Shown: positions 32,183 to 40,772 of the stretch, one piece after another | Position numbering within the stretch: the first letter of the stretch is position 1 | How the letters are laid out: every line of letters begins with the position of its first letter | Assembly (NCBI GenBank): GCA_028692035.1 | Contig: JAQUYD010000014.1 | Span: 1-47,236, forward strand | DNA from: Oscillospiraceae bacterium | GTDB taxonomy: Bacteria > Bacillota > Clostridia > Oscillospirales > Ruminococcaceae | DNA: 47,236 bases | Reading direction: 5' to 3' | The notes under the pieces: generated by a model | Told to the model about the DNA's origin: nothing | Databases searched by the model: none | Seen by the model: only the letters and a program-made list of their open reading frames with translations | Made by a program: the position numbers and the translations under genes

Positions 32183-33531
32183 AACAAATCAGCTTATTAA
32201 AAGCGCTTGTTCTCACCCACAGGGCGGATAAAATGGGCGGCCAGGCCAGGGCGGCATTACAGCAACGCCGCTTGCGAAAGCTCATCTCTTACGTGAAAAA
32301 GCATAGTCCGTATTTTGCCGGGCTTTACAAGAACCTCGACGACGACTGCTCCTTGTCCGACCTGCCGCCTACCACGAAAGCGGATATGATGGATCATTTC
32401 GATACGTGGTTCACGGACCGGTCTATCACAAGAAAAGCAGTTGACCGTTTTATGGCGGACCCTTCAAATATTGGGAAGAAGCTTTTGGGAAAATATTTAG
32501 CCTACACAACCTCCGGATCGACGGGAACGCCCTGTATCGTTTTATATGACGATACGGCGGTCAATGTGTCGGCCGCGATTGGGATCCTGCGCAGCTTTGC
32601 AAGAAAAGAGGATCGAAAGGCGTTTATGACCGCGGGAGGAAAAACGCTCGCACTCTTTGCCGACAATGGATTCTATCTTGGCAGCGGCTCTGTGAAATAT
32701 ACTCTTCGTAAAATGCCATGGAAGAAAAGCAAGATGAAAACGTATGATGTCCGCAATCCTACTTCTGAAATCGTAGATATGTTGAACCAATACCAGCCTT
32801 CTATGATCGGCTGTTACCCCACCGCCATGGAATTGCTTGCTGGTGAACAGGAAAAAGGGAATTTACACATCCGCCCCGCAATCATAATGACCGGTGGCGA
32901 GAAGCTGACCGATGATGTACGTGAACACCTGTCCGAGGCTTTCGGCTGCTATGTACAGACAAACTATTCCTGTACCGAGGGCGGTACCGTCGCTTGTGAA
33001 TGCACAGAAAAGCATTTCCATGTCAATGATGATTGGATCATAATAGAAGCCGTAGATGAAAACAACCTGCCTGTTCCGTTCGGTACGCAATCCGCCAAGG
33101 TGTTGCTTACCAATCTTTCCAACAGCATTTGTCCCATCATCCGCTTTGAAATCACAGATCGGATTGTTTTGCACAAGGAGCCCTGCGCTTGTAAAAACGA
33201 CAGACCGTGGCTTACCCTGGAGGGCAGGACGGATGATATTTTGACTTTTGAAAACGGCGTTAGAATCGCCCCCCTTTCCCTGTACGCAATCCTCAAAGAA
33301 ATCCGCGGAATCGAGCGTTTCCAGCTGGTTTTGCACAGCCGGGACCGGTTGGAGCTTCGCCTGGTGGCAGAACATAAAAAAGAACGGTTTGCTGAAGCAA
33401 AACAAGCGGTCGAAGGATATTTGCGCCAAAACGACGTAGCTGCTGAACTCTATCTGTCGGAAAAATGCCCTGCGGCCAACCCGATAAGCGGGAAATATCA
33501 GCACGTCATTGCGAAAGCCGAACCCTGCTGA
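32179..33531 (+). CDS. Adenylate-forming ligase, phenylacetate-CoA ligase/F390 synthetase-like
   Basis: The 450-residue protein belongs to the PaaK/CapK branch of adenylate-forming enzymes, which activate a carboxyl or phosphate group with ATP. The ATP-binding loop is YTTSGSTGTPCIVLYDD (about 113-129). Further motifs are MTGGEKLTDDVREHL, NYSCTEGGTVACEC and TLEGRTDDILTFENG, the hinge region before the C-terminal lid. The substrate cannot be deduced: no carrier protein, CoA-pathway gene or capsule locus is near. Its only partner is the TetR gene, coupled by ATGA. A terminator follows at 33632. Confidence 0.83.
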   Translation: MKQISLLKALVLTHRADKMGGQARAALQQRRLRKLISYVKKHSPYFAGLYKNLDDDCSLSDLPPTTKADMMDHFDTWFTDRSITRKAVDRFMADPSNIGKKLLGKYLAYTTSGSTGTPCIVLYDDTAVNVSAAIGILRSFARKEDRKAFMTAGGKTLALFADNGFYLGSGSVKYTLRKMPWKKSKMKTYDVRNPTSEIVDMLNQYQPSMIGCYPTAMELLAGEQEKGNLHIRPAIIMTGGEKLTDDVREHLSEAFGCYVQTNYSCTEGGTVACECTEKHFHVNDDWIIIEAVDENNLPVPFGTQSAKVLLTNLSNSICPIIRFEITDRIVLHKEPCACKNDRPWLTLEGRTDDILTFENGVRIAPLSLYAILKEIRGIERFQLVLHSRDRLELRLVAEHKKERFAEAKQAVEGYLRQNDVAAELYLSEKCPAANPISGKYQHVIAKAEPC

Positions 33532-33631
33532 CAAAACAAGATCCAAAAGCGAATTGCGGATCCTGGCGTGCGCTAACAGGCGTCTCCCGTCGAAGGGTTC
33601 GAAATTTGTGTTTTCAAAACACGATAAAACA

Positions 33632-33667
33632 AAGAAAGGGATCGCCACCAATGGCGATCCCTTTCTT
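33632..33667. terminator. Bidirectional terminator between the ligase and lysR-like gene
   Basis: A perfect 15-bp stem (33632-33646 with 33653-33667, loop ACCAAT) lies between two convergent genes. Confidence 0.82.
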
Positions 33668-33721
33668 GATCCAATCCGCTGTGTCCAACGAACTTGCCGA
33701 AACGACGAAAAAGGAGCCTTC

Positions 33722-34678
33722 TTACGCCGTTTCCTCCCTCTTTTCCCGCTCTTTGCGGGAGATCTCATCCCGCACCTGCTCCACCTGTTGGATGAACGCC
33801 TCATCCAATGCGCTAAACCGATATCCCTCCGGGTAAATCAACAGATCCTTCATCCGAAAATCAATGACATCGCATTTGCGCTGTACCAGCCCATACCGGT
33901 CCAGCACCTCCTGCGGCATGGGGGACACCCACATAAACGTGTCCGGCACCTGGCACAACAGGTCAAACTGGCTGCCACGCTCGTAGATGCGGATCTTTTT
34001 TTTTGCGTGCTGATCTTCTTTTGTCTGGGCGCGCCCCATAACCGAAAGGCTGGGCACTGTCACATCGCCGTGAAGAATCTCCACATATTTCTGCAGGTCA
34101 TCCGGCGTAAAAGACTTAGCAGAGGCCAACGGATGCCTTTTGGAAAACAAAACCCGGTAGGTAAAGTCCCACAAAGGGCGGCGGTCAATGGCCTTATCTG
34201 CCAACAGATTCTGAAAATAATGTTCATGTATGACTTGATACCGGATAATCCCCAGCTTGCTCTCCCGCTCGGCCACGCTGTGGATCGTATCAACGGAATT
34301 GGTCTCTTTAAAATTGACGTCTATCTGCTGCGATTTATCCACTCCGGCCACAAACTGGGCGAACGCATGGGTAATATAACTGGCCCGGGGAACCGACGCC
34401 GTAAAATGGAGCCGTTTTTCCCCGCCGGAACGGTATAGTTCTTCCATCCGCTCCACCTGGTCTAGAATGCTTTTGGCATAACGCAGGAATTCTTGGCCCT
34501 GGGCGGTGGGGAGCACACCTTTCGAGGTTCGTTTAAAAATGGCAACGCCCAAGGTGTTTTCCAGTTCTTTGATGGCCTTGCTCAAATTGGGCTGCCCCAT
34601 ATAGAGGTTTTCGGCCGCTTGGGTAATCGAACCGGTCTTTTCCACTTCGACAGCGTATTTTAAATGCTGCAGGTTCAT
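33722..34678 (-). CDS. LysR-family transcriptional regulator
   Basis: The 318-residue protein has the LysR helix-turn-helix at the N-terminus (MNLQHLKYAVEVEKTGSITQAAENLYMGQPNLSKAIKELE). A substrate-binding domain of two lobes follows (about 92-300), then a charged tail. AAAGGGGGAAGAG lies before the ATG at 34678. No divergent gene sits next to it, so the usual guess of its target is not possible. It ends convergently with the ligase gene. Confidence 0.9.
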   Translation of the reverse strand: MNLQHLKYAVEVEKTGSITQAAENLYMGQPNLSKAIKELENTLGVAIFKRTSKGVLPTAQGQEFLRYAKSILDQVERMEELYRSGGEKRLHFTASVPRASYITHAFAQFVAGVDKSQQIDVNFKETNSVDTIHSVAERESKLGIIRYQVIHEHYFQNLLADKAIDRRPLWDFTYRVLFSKRHPLASAKSFTPDDLQKYVEILHGDVTVPSLSVMGRAQTKEDQHAKKKIRIYERGSQFDLLCQVPDTFMWVSPMPQEVLDRYGLVQRKCDVIDFRMKDLLIYPEGYRFSALDEAFIQQVEQVRDEISRKEREKREETA

Positions 34679-34788
34679 GCTCTTCCCCCTTTGCCAAAAT
34701 GGCAGATTTCTTTTTTATTATATCCCATCGGCCTTTGGGGGACAATCTTTTTCAGCTTTTTATCGGATTTTTCTTTTTTTTTCAACAA

Positions 34789-34826
34789 AAGGCGGCCCTT
34801 TGTGCCAAAAGCCAAAGGGCCGCCTT
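34789..34826. terminator. Terminator of mgsA
   Basis: A perfect 14-bp stem (34789-34802 with 34813-34826). On the minus strand it is followed by TTTTG and an A/T-rich tract. Confidence 0.8.
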
Positions 34827-34848
34827 CCCAATATTCTGTGTTTGGACG

Positions 34849-35319
34849 TTATAATGTCTGCGCCCGCTGCGCCACCGCGCTTTTAAAATCCACCACTTCG
34901 TGGTTGTACTCTTCCTTCATTAACGAGGACGTAATCAAAAAGTCCGCCGTCGCCTTATTGTTGGCGATGGGGATATCATAGACCTGCGCGATCCGCAACA
35001 GCGCTTTCACATCCGGGTCATGGGGCTGGGCGGTCAGCGGGTCAGAGAAAAAAATTACAAAATCGATTTTTCCCTCTACGATCTTGGTGCCAATCTGCAG
35101 ATCGCCGCCCAACGGGCCGCTGTTGTAACCCCGTACGGGCAGTCCAGTCCGGTCGGTGATCATCCGGGCGGTGGTCCCGGTGCCGTGGAGGAAATGTTCC
35201 TTTAAAATATCTTTGTGCTCCTCGCACCACTGGATAATCACCTGCTTTTGGTTGTCGTGGGCAATGAGCGCGATATTCTTTTGTTTCCCAATGGTCCAGG
35301 TAACACTTTTCTGTTGCAT
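34849..35319 (-). CDS. mgsA: Methylglyoxal synthase
   Basis: MgsA turns dihydroxyacetone phosphate into methylglyoxal and phosphate, a bypass of lower glycolysis. The 156-residue protein has the conserved NIALIAHDNQK, HGTGTTARMI, NSGPLGGDLQIG and FFSDPL; the Asp residues of the last two motifs are the catalytic pair in known enzymes. The ATG at 35319 is 8 bases after GGAGG and was preferred to the in-frame ATG at 35340. A promoter lies at 35355-35383. It is monocistronic and divergent from mnmE. Confidence 0.93.
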   Translation of the reverse strand: MQQKSVTWTIGKQKNIALIAHDNQKQVIIQWCEEHKDILKEHFLHGTGTTARMITDRTGLPVRGYNSGPLGGDLQIGTKIVEGKIDFVIFFSDPLTAQPHDPDVKALLRIAQVYDIPIANNKATADFLITSSLMKEEYNHEVVDFKSAVAQRAQTL

Positions 35320-35354
35320 GCCTTTTTCCTCCCCGAACATTCTTTTCCACCCGC

Positions 35355-35383
35355 ATCATAGCACAATTTTTCCCTGCGCGCAA
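35355..35383 (-). promoter_or_regulatory. Promoter of mgsA
   Basis: On the minus strand TTGCGC (35378-35383), 17 bases, TATGAT (35355-35360). Confidence 0.65.
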
Positions 35384-35522
35384 CCGACCCTCCCTGCGCA
35401 GGAGTCTTTGTGAAAGGATCCAGACTGCCAAAACCGCCGCGTTGCCCACTGCCATCGACTTTTCCCGCGGCGCTCCTTCCCTTTTGCGGGAAATGCAGGC
35501 TGCAAGGAGTGCAAAAACGTCG

Positions 35523-35551
35523 TTGCGGCACAGGCGAAAGCCTGCTATAAT
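35523..35551 (+). promoter_or_regulatory. Promoter of mnmE-mnmG-rsmG
   Basis: TTGCGG (35523-35528), 17 bases, TATAAT (35546-35551). The spacer holds a small AGGC-GAAA-GCCT hairpin. Confidence 0.65.
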
Positions 35552-35635
35552 AAAGCAGAAATCGAACCATCCGGCCGGAAAAAACCTGTCTTTTTCCGGT
35601 AGATAAAACCATTTTTCTTACAAAGGAGCGATTCC

Positions 35636-37009
35636 ATGAGCTGGCAGCCATCCACCATCGCCGCCATTTCCACCCCGCTGGGCGCTGGCGGGATCGGCGT
35701 GATCCGCATTTCGGGGCCGAACGCTGTTGCGGTGGCAGAGGCAGTCTTTTCCCCCGCTAAGAACCAGCCTCTTTCCTCCTCGCGGGGATACGCTGCCCAT
35801 TATGGGCGCCTCCACGACACTGACGGCGATTTCGACGAAGCGGTGGCAACCGTCTTTCGCGCGCCGCACAGCTACACCGGCGAGGATGTGGTCGAACTGT
35901 CTTGCCACGGTGGGCTGTACCTGGTGCAGCGGGCGCTTCGGGCGGCGCTAGATCAAGGGGCGCAGCCCGCAGCACCGGGGGAATTTACAAAGCGGGCTTA
36001 TTTAAATGGAAAATTTTCCCTTTCTCAGGCTGAATCTGTCATGGATCTCATCGGCGCCTCCGGCCGTCAGGCCGCCCGGGCCGCGTTGGCCGGACGAGAC
36101 GGCGTCCTCTCGCAAAAGATCGACGGGATTGCTGGCGCGTTGGTGGATCTGGCCGCCCACCTGGCCGCCTGGAACGACTATCCGGACGAGGATATGGAAG
36201 CGGTGGAACCGGTTGCCTTAGCTGCGGCGCTGGGCCAAAGCCTGGCTGGCTGCCAAACGCTTTTGGACAGCTACGATGCAGGCCGCATTTTGCGAGAAGG
36301 GGTGGAAACCGCCATCATTGGGCGGCCCAACGTGGGAAAATCCACTTTGATGAACCTGCTGGCAGGCGCCCAAAAGAGCATTGTTACCGCCATTCCCGGC
36401 ACCACCCGGGACGTTGTGGAGGAGACCGTTCTGGCTGGCGAGATCGTTTTGCGGCTGGCGGATACCGCCGGCATTCGGGACACTGACGACCTGGTCGAGC
36501 AGGCCGGCGTAACGCTGGCCCGTAAACGGCTGGAATCGGCGCAACTGGTGCTGGCGGTACTGGATCGTTCCGAACCGCTGTCAGACGGCGACCTTGCTCT
36601 TTTATCCAGTCTAGCCGGCCGCCCCGCCATCGCGGTGCTCAACAAATCCGACCTGCCTCCCCGGCTGGATGAAACCCAGCTGGAAGGGCTGGTCAGCCGG
36701 ACGGTGGAAATTTCCGCACGCACCGGAGAAGGGGCCGAGGCCCTGATCCAAACCATTGCACATCTGCTGCGCCTGTCCAACATTGACCCGGCAACCCCCC
36801 TTTTGGCCAACGAGCGACAGCGCCGCTGCCTGCAAAACGCGGCTGCAGCGCTGGAGGAAGCGATCCGGGCGGTAGAATCCGGCGTCACGCTGGACGCGGT
36901 GACCGTCTGTCTGGATGAGGCCATCGGCCCCCTTTTGGAGCTGACCGGTCAAAAAGCCTCCGACGCGGTGGTCGACGCGGTATTTGCCCAATTTTGTGTG
37001 GGAAAATAA
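35636..37009 (+). CDS. mnmE: tRNA modification GTPase MnmE
   Basis: MnmE with MnmG places the carboxymethylaminomethyl group on U34 of several tRNAs. The 457-residue protein has an N-terminal folate-binding domain with CHGG, then a helical domain. The inserted G domain has GRPNVGKST, GTTRD, DTAG and NKSD. It ends FCVGK; the conserved Cys is present and the usual CIGK reads CVGK. The ATG at 35636 follows AAAGGAG. It is the first gene of the tRNA/chromosome-segregation cluster near the origin in most Firmicutes, but here mgsA, not jag or yidC, lies upstream. Confidence 0.96.
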   Translation: MSWQPSTIAAISTPLGAGGIGVIRISGPNAVAVAEAVFSPAKNQPLSSSRGYAAHYGRLHDTDGDFDEAVATVFRAPHSYTGEDVVELSCHGGLYLVQRALRAALDQGAQPAAPGEFTKRAYLNGKFSLSQAESVMDLIGASGRQAARAALAGRDGVLSQKIDGIAGALVDLAAHLAAWNDYPDEDMEAVEPVALAAALGQSLAGCQTLLDSYDAGRILREGVETAIIGRPNVGKSTLMNLLAGAQKSIVTAIPGTTRDVVEETVLAGEIVLRLADTAGIRDTDDLVEQAGVTLARKRLESAQLVLAVLDRSEPLSDGDLALLSSLAGRPAIAVLNKSDLPPRLDETQLEGLVSRTVEISARTGEGAEALIQTIAHLLRLSNIDPATPLLANERQRRCLQNAAAALEEAIRAVESGVTLDAVTVCLDEAIGPLLELTGQKASDAVVDAVFAQFCVGK

Positions 37010-37038
37010 AAGCAGTTTCTTATGGGAGGAATTAAAAA

Positions 37039-38931
37039 TTGGAAACCTATGAGGCCCAAAGCTATGATCTGGCCGTGATCGGCGCCGGACACGCCGGGGT
37101 GGAGGCGGCGCTGGCCGCCGCCCGGCTGGGCGTGTCCACCGTGCTGTTTACCATTTCGCTGGACGGCCTTGCCAATATGCCCTGCAATCCCTCTATCGGC
37201 GGCACCGCCAAGGGCCATTTGGTCCGGGAGATCGACGCGCTGGGTGGCCAGATGGGAAAAGCCGCCGACGCCACCTTTATCCAGAGCCGGATGCTGAACC
37301 GGGGCAAAGGCCCCGCTGTCCACTCCCTTCGGGTGCAGGCGGACCGGCAGCGCTACCACGTTTATATGAAGCAGGTGGTCGAACAGCAGGAAAACTTAGA
37401 TCTCAAGCAAGCTGAAATCATTGAAATCCGGGCAAAGGATGGGAAAATCGAATCTGTCGTGACCCATCTGGGGGCGGTACACCAGGTAAAGGCAGCCATT
37501 CTCTGCACGGGCACCTTTCTGCGTGGCCGGATCTTTGTGGGCGACGTCTCTTATGAAAGCGGCCCCGACGGGCTCCACGCTGCCAACCGGTTAAGCGGAT
37601 CTCTGGAAGCGCTGGGCATCCCCCTGCGGCGTTTTAAAACCGGCACGCCGGCCCGGGTGCACCGTGCCAGCATCGACTTTTCCCAATTAGAACCCCAGGA
37701 GGGGGACGATCCGGTCACCCCCTTTTCCTTTGAGACACAGGGGGAACTTCACAATCAGGCCATTTGCCACATTGCTTATACCAACGATCGCACTCACGAG
37801 GTCATCCGGCAGAACATCCACCGATCCCCCCTGTATGGCGGCAAAATCGAGGGGATCGGCCCCCGGTACTGCCCTAGCATTGAGGATAAGGTGGTGCGTT
37901 TTGCGGACAAGCCCCGGCACCAGATCTTTGTGGAGCCTATGGGGTTAGACACCGAAGAAATCTACTTGCAGGGGATGAGCTCTTCCCTGCCCGAAGATGT
38001 ACAGCTGGCGTTTTATAAAACCATCAAGGGCTTTTCCCAGGTAAAGGTCATGCGCAACGCCTACGCCATCGAATACGACTCGGTGGATCCCCTGTCCCTA
38101 AAGCCCTCTTTGGAATTCAAGTCTTTAACCGGCCTATATGGTGCGGGGCAGTTTAACGGCACTTCCGGCTATGAGGAGGCGGCGGCCCAGGGGCTGGTGG
38201 CGGGCATTAACGCCGCCCGGGCTTGCCGGGGGCAGGATCCGGTGGTTTTGGATCGGGCGGGCTCCTACATCGGTACCCTGATTGACGACCTGGTGACCAA
38301 AGGCTGCTCCGACCCTTACCGCATGATGACCTCCCGCTCCGAATACCGGCTGCTTTTGCGGCAGGACAACGCCGACGCCCGCCTTACCCCGTTGGGATAC
38401 GAGATCGGGCTGATTTCCAAGGAGCGGTATCAAGATTTTCTGCATAAGCAACAGCTCATCGAGGAAGAGGTGTCCCGGCTGGAGCGCACGGTCGTCCCGC
38501 CCACCCCGGCGCTTAACGATCTGCTTGTTTCACGTGAAACATCTCCCATCTCCACCGGCTTTCGGCTAGGCGAATTGATTCGGCGGCCACAGGTTTCCTA
38601 CAAGGATTTAGCGCCTTTTGACCCACTGCGGCCCGTTCTTCCTGCGGCAGTAACCGAAGAGGCGGAGATCTTGCTCAAATACGAAGGGTACATCAAAAAG
38701 CAACAACAGGAAGTAGATCAGATGCGGCGGCTGGAATCAAAGCTGCTGCCGAAGGAAATGGATTATAGCGCGGTCACCGGCCTACGGCTGGAGGCGGCGG
38801 AAAAGCTTGGCAAAATCCAGCCCCGCAGCATCGGGCAGGCATCCCGGATCTCCGGGGTCTCCCCGGCGGATATTTCGGTACTGCTGATTTGGCTGGATCA
38901 TTGGAGCAAAGGGGGCGCGCAGAATGATTGA
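37039..38931 (+). CDS. mnmG: tRNA U34 modification enzyme MnmG (GidA)
   Basis: MnmG is the FAD-dependent partner of MnmE. The 630-residue protein has the dinucleotide loop VIGAGHAGVEAALAAARLG at about 14-32. Family signatures are NMPCNPSIGGTAKGHLVREIDALGG, GTFLRG, and GQFNGTSGYEEAAAQGL. The start is TTG at 37039, 8 bases after GGGAGGA. A perfect parS site is embedded at 38526-38541, where it encodes Val-Ser-Arg-Glu-Thr. The 3' end overlaps rsmG by 8 bases. Confidence 0.96.
   Translation: METYEAQSYDLAVIGAGHAGVEAALAAARLGVSTVLFTISLDGLANMPCNPSIGGTAKGHLVREIDALGGQMGKAADATFIQSRMLNRGKGPAVHSLRVQADRQRYHVYMKQVVEQQENLDLKQAEIIEIRAKDGKIESVVTHLGAVHQVKAAILCTGTFLRGRIFVGDVSYESGPDGLHAANRLSGSLEALGIPLRRFKTGTPARVHRASIDFSQLEPQEGDDPVTPFSFETQGELHNQAICHIAYTNDRTHEVIRQNIHRSPLYGGKIEGIGPRYCPSIEDKVVRFADKPRHQIFVEPMGLDTEEIYLQGMSSSLPEDVQLAFYKTIKGFSQVKVMRNAYAIEYDSVDPLSLKPSLEFKSLTGLYGAGQFNGTSGYEEAAAQGLVAGINAARACRGQDPVVLDRAGSYIGTLIDDLVTKGCSDPYRMMTSRSEYRLLLRQDNADARLTPLGYEIGLISKERYQDFLHKQQLIEEEVSRLERTVVPPTPALNDLLVSRETSPISTGFRLGELIRRPQVSYKDLAPFDPLRPVLPAAVTEEAEILLKYEGYIKKQQQEVDQMRRLESKLLPKEMDYSAVTGLRLEAAEKLGKIQPRSIGQASRISGVSPADISVLLIWLDHWSKGGAQND
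38526..38541. promoter_or_regulatory. parS centromere site inside mnmG
   Basis: TGTTTCACGTGAAACA is identical to the Bacillus parS consensus. ParB, encoded at 42158-43012, should load here. Confidence 0.93.
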
Positions 38932-39637
38932 CCTTGGACGAATGGAGCAGGTGTTTGCCGCCCAGAATATCCGCCTGTCCGGCGAGCAGATGGAACAGCT
39001 GGACCATTATGCAGAGCTTTTAGTGGAATGGAACCAGAGGATGAACCTTACCGCCATCACCGATCCGGAAGGTATCCTCATCAAGCATTTTCTGGATAGC
39101 ATCCTCCCCTTTTCCATGGCGCCGCCCCCCCAGGGCGGAGCCCTTATCGACGTTGGCACCGGCGCCGGATTCCCGGCCATCCCCCTTTTGATCTGGCGGT
39201 CGGACCTGCGGGTCACCCTGCTGGACTCCCTCCAAAAAAGGCTGACTTTTTTAGAAACGGTATTAGCGGACTGCGGCCTTTCCGGACAGACGATCCACTG
39301 CCGCGCTGAGGATGGCGGCCGCCTTCCCGCGCTGCGGGAACAGTTTGATCTGGCGACGGCCCGGGCTGTCGCCAATCTGCGGGAACTTTCCGAATACTGC
39401 CTGCCCTATGTCAAACCCGGCGGGATGTTTTTCGCCCTAAAGGGCAGCAACGCGGCAGAAGAAACAGCAGAAGCCAAAAAAGCCGTTCACCTACTGGGCG
39501 GCCGATTGGAGACGAGTCTTTTCTATTCTTTGCCCGACGGCAGCGGCCGAACTTTGATCCGCATAAAAAAAATATCGCAAACCTCGACAAAATATCCCCG
39601 AAACGCTGCAAAAATGGCAAAATCCCCGTTACTGTAA
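38924..39637 (+). CDS. rsmG: 16S rRNA m7G527 methyltransferase RsmG (GidB)
   Basis: RsmG methylates G527 of 16S rRNA with S-adenosylmethionine. The 237-residue protein has WNQRMNLTAITDPEGILIKHFLDSI, the cofactor loop LIDVGTGAGFPAIPLLI, and ARAVANLRELSEYCLPYVKPGG. The C-terminal KKISQTSTKYPRNAAKMAKSPL is also typical. The ATG lies inside the end of mnmG (8-base overlap), so translation is coupled. A terminator follows. Confidence 0.95.
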   Translation: MIDLGRMEQVFAAQNIRLSGEQMEQLDHYAELLVEWNQRMNLTAITDPEGILIKHFLDSILPFSMAPPPQGGALIDVGTGAGFPAIPLLIWRSDLRVTLLDSLQKRLTFLETVLADCGLSGQTIHCRAEDGGRLPALREQFDLATARAVANLRELSEYCLPYVKPGGMFFALKGSNAAEETAEAKKAVHLLGGRLETSLFYSLPDGSGRTLIRIKKISQTSTKYPRNAAKMAKSPLL

Positions 39638-39648
39638 CGTCGGGGGCT

Positions 39649-39678
39649 GCCGGTATCTGTTGGATACCGGCTTTTTTT
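39649..39678 (+). terminator. Terminator of the mnmE-mnmG-rsmG operon
   Basis: GCCGGTATC (39649-39657) pairs with GATACCGGC (39663-39671) and is followed by T7. Confidence 0.9.
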
Positions 39679-39766
39679 GCGATTTTTTTAGATGGATTCC
39701 GATGCATAATTGTGTTATGTTGGTCCTAGAGGGCAAGGACAAGCCCCACACAAAGGAGGGAACGGC

Positions 39767-40582
39767 ATGGCATTTGCAAACATCGGGAAGGATCGGGTGC
39801 GGTCTATTCCCCTGGCCCAGATTATGGTGAATCCGGCGCAGCCCCGCACCCGCTTCGAGGAAGGCGCGCTGCAACAGCTGGCTCAAAGCATTGATGCCAA
39901 CGGCCTGCTGCAACCGGTGACCGTCCGGGAGGCGGGGCCGGGCAAATACCAGCTGATTGCAGGCGAACGCCGCTGCCGCGCCTGCCTGCTGCTGGGCCAC
40001 ACCCACGTTCCCGCCATCGTAAAAAGCTGCACCATGCAGGAGTCGGCCGTGCTGGCGCTGATTGAAAACATTCAGCGCCAGGATCTGGACGTGTTCGATC
40101 AGGCGGAGGGGATCAGCCGGCTCATCGGCTACTGGGGCGTGACCCAGGAAGAAGCCGCCGTCAAACTGGGCCTTGCCCAATCCACCTTGGCCAACAAGCT
40201 GCGGCTATTACGTCTTCCCCCTTCCGTTCAGGAACGCATGCGTCAAGGCGGGCTTGCTGAGCGCCACGGGCGCGCGCTACTAAAGCTGCCGGACGAGGCG
40301 GCGCAGCTGGCGGCGGTCAAAACCATCTGCCAAAAAAACATGACCGTCTCCCAGGCAGAACAATATATTGAAACCCTTCTAGCCCGGCAAAAAATGAAAA
40401 AACCCACCCGCTTGTTTATCTGCAAAGACATTCGGCTGTTTATGAACACCATCGATAAAGCGGTCAAAACCATGACCGACGCCGGGCTGGCCGTGCAGTC
40501 CGCCCGGGAAGATCAGGGCGCCTTCATCGAATTGACCATCCGCATTCCAAAAGAGCCGCATCAAACTGCAAAACCCGCGTAA
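39767..40582 (+). CDS. noc: Noc-like nucleoid occlusion protein (ParB paralogue)
   Basis: The 271-residue protein has the ParB/Noc fold. The CTP-binding boxes are QLIAGERRCRA and ENIQRQDL. The helix-turn-helix is TQEEAAVKLGLAQSTLANKLRLLRLP, and its recognition helix (STLANKLRLL) resembles Noc more than ParB. In Bacillus, Noc binds its own sites, blocks division over the chromosome and is membrane-tethered by an N-terminal amphipathic helix. Here the protein begins MAFANIGKDRVRSIPL, with no such helix. The ATG at 39767 is 7 bases after AAGGAGGG. The position between rsmG and parA is that of noc in other Firmicutes. Confidence 0.85.
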   Translation: MAFANIGKDRVRSIPLAQIMVNPAQPRTRFEEGALQQLAQSIDANGLLQPVTVREAGPGKYQLIAGERRCRACLLLGHTHVPAIVKSCTMQESAVLALIENIQRQDLDVFDQAEGISRLIGYWGVTQEEAAVKLGLAQSTLANKLRLLRLPPSVQERMRQGGLAERHGRALLKLPDEAAQLAAVKTICQKNMTVSQAEQYIETLLARQKMKKPTRLFICKDIRLFMNTIDKAVKTMTDAGLAVQSAREDQGAFIELTIRIPKEPHQTAKPA

Positions 40583-40772
40583 CTTCCGGTCATTAGCGGT
40601 TTTCCGCTTTTGATAGATCCTGGGGCTTTCCCTGCCCCGCCATCACAAAGCTTTCCCAAACCGAGGAAAAATCCCCCCTTCCACGCCTGGGCCGGTCAGC
40701 CAAAGGTTGTGGTTGTGGGGGCTTTTTCTTTGTGCTATACTAAACACATCTTATTAAAAAAGGGAGGCGCCC

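Larger units (their letters stand above)
35320..35635. other. Divergent intergenic region mgsA/mnmE
   Basis: These 316 bases contain two promoters, one for each side (35355-35383 minus and 35523-35551 plus), and otherwise no visible gene, RNA or DnaA-box cluster. Confidence 0.6.

Noticed and set aside
35320-35635. The chromosomal origin next to mnmE.
   Set aside because: No DnaA-box cluster, dnaA gene or A+T-rich unwinding element is visible; parS sites show that the origin is probably near, not that it is here.
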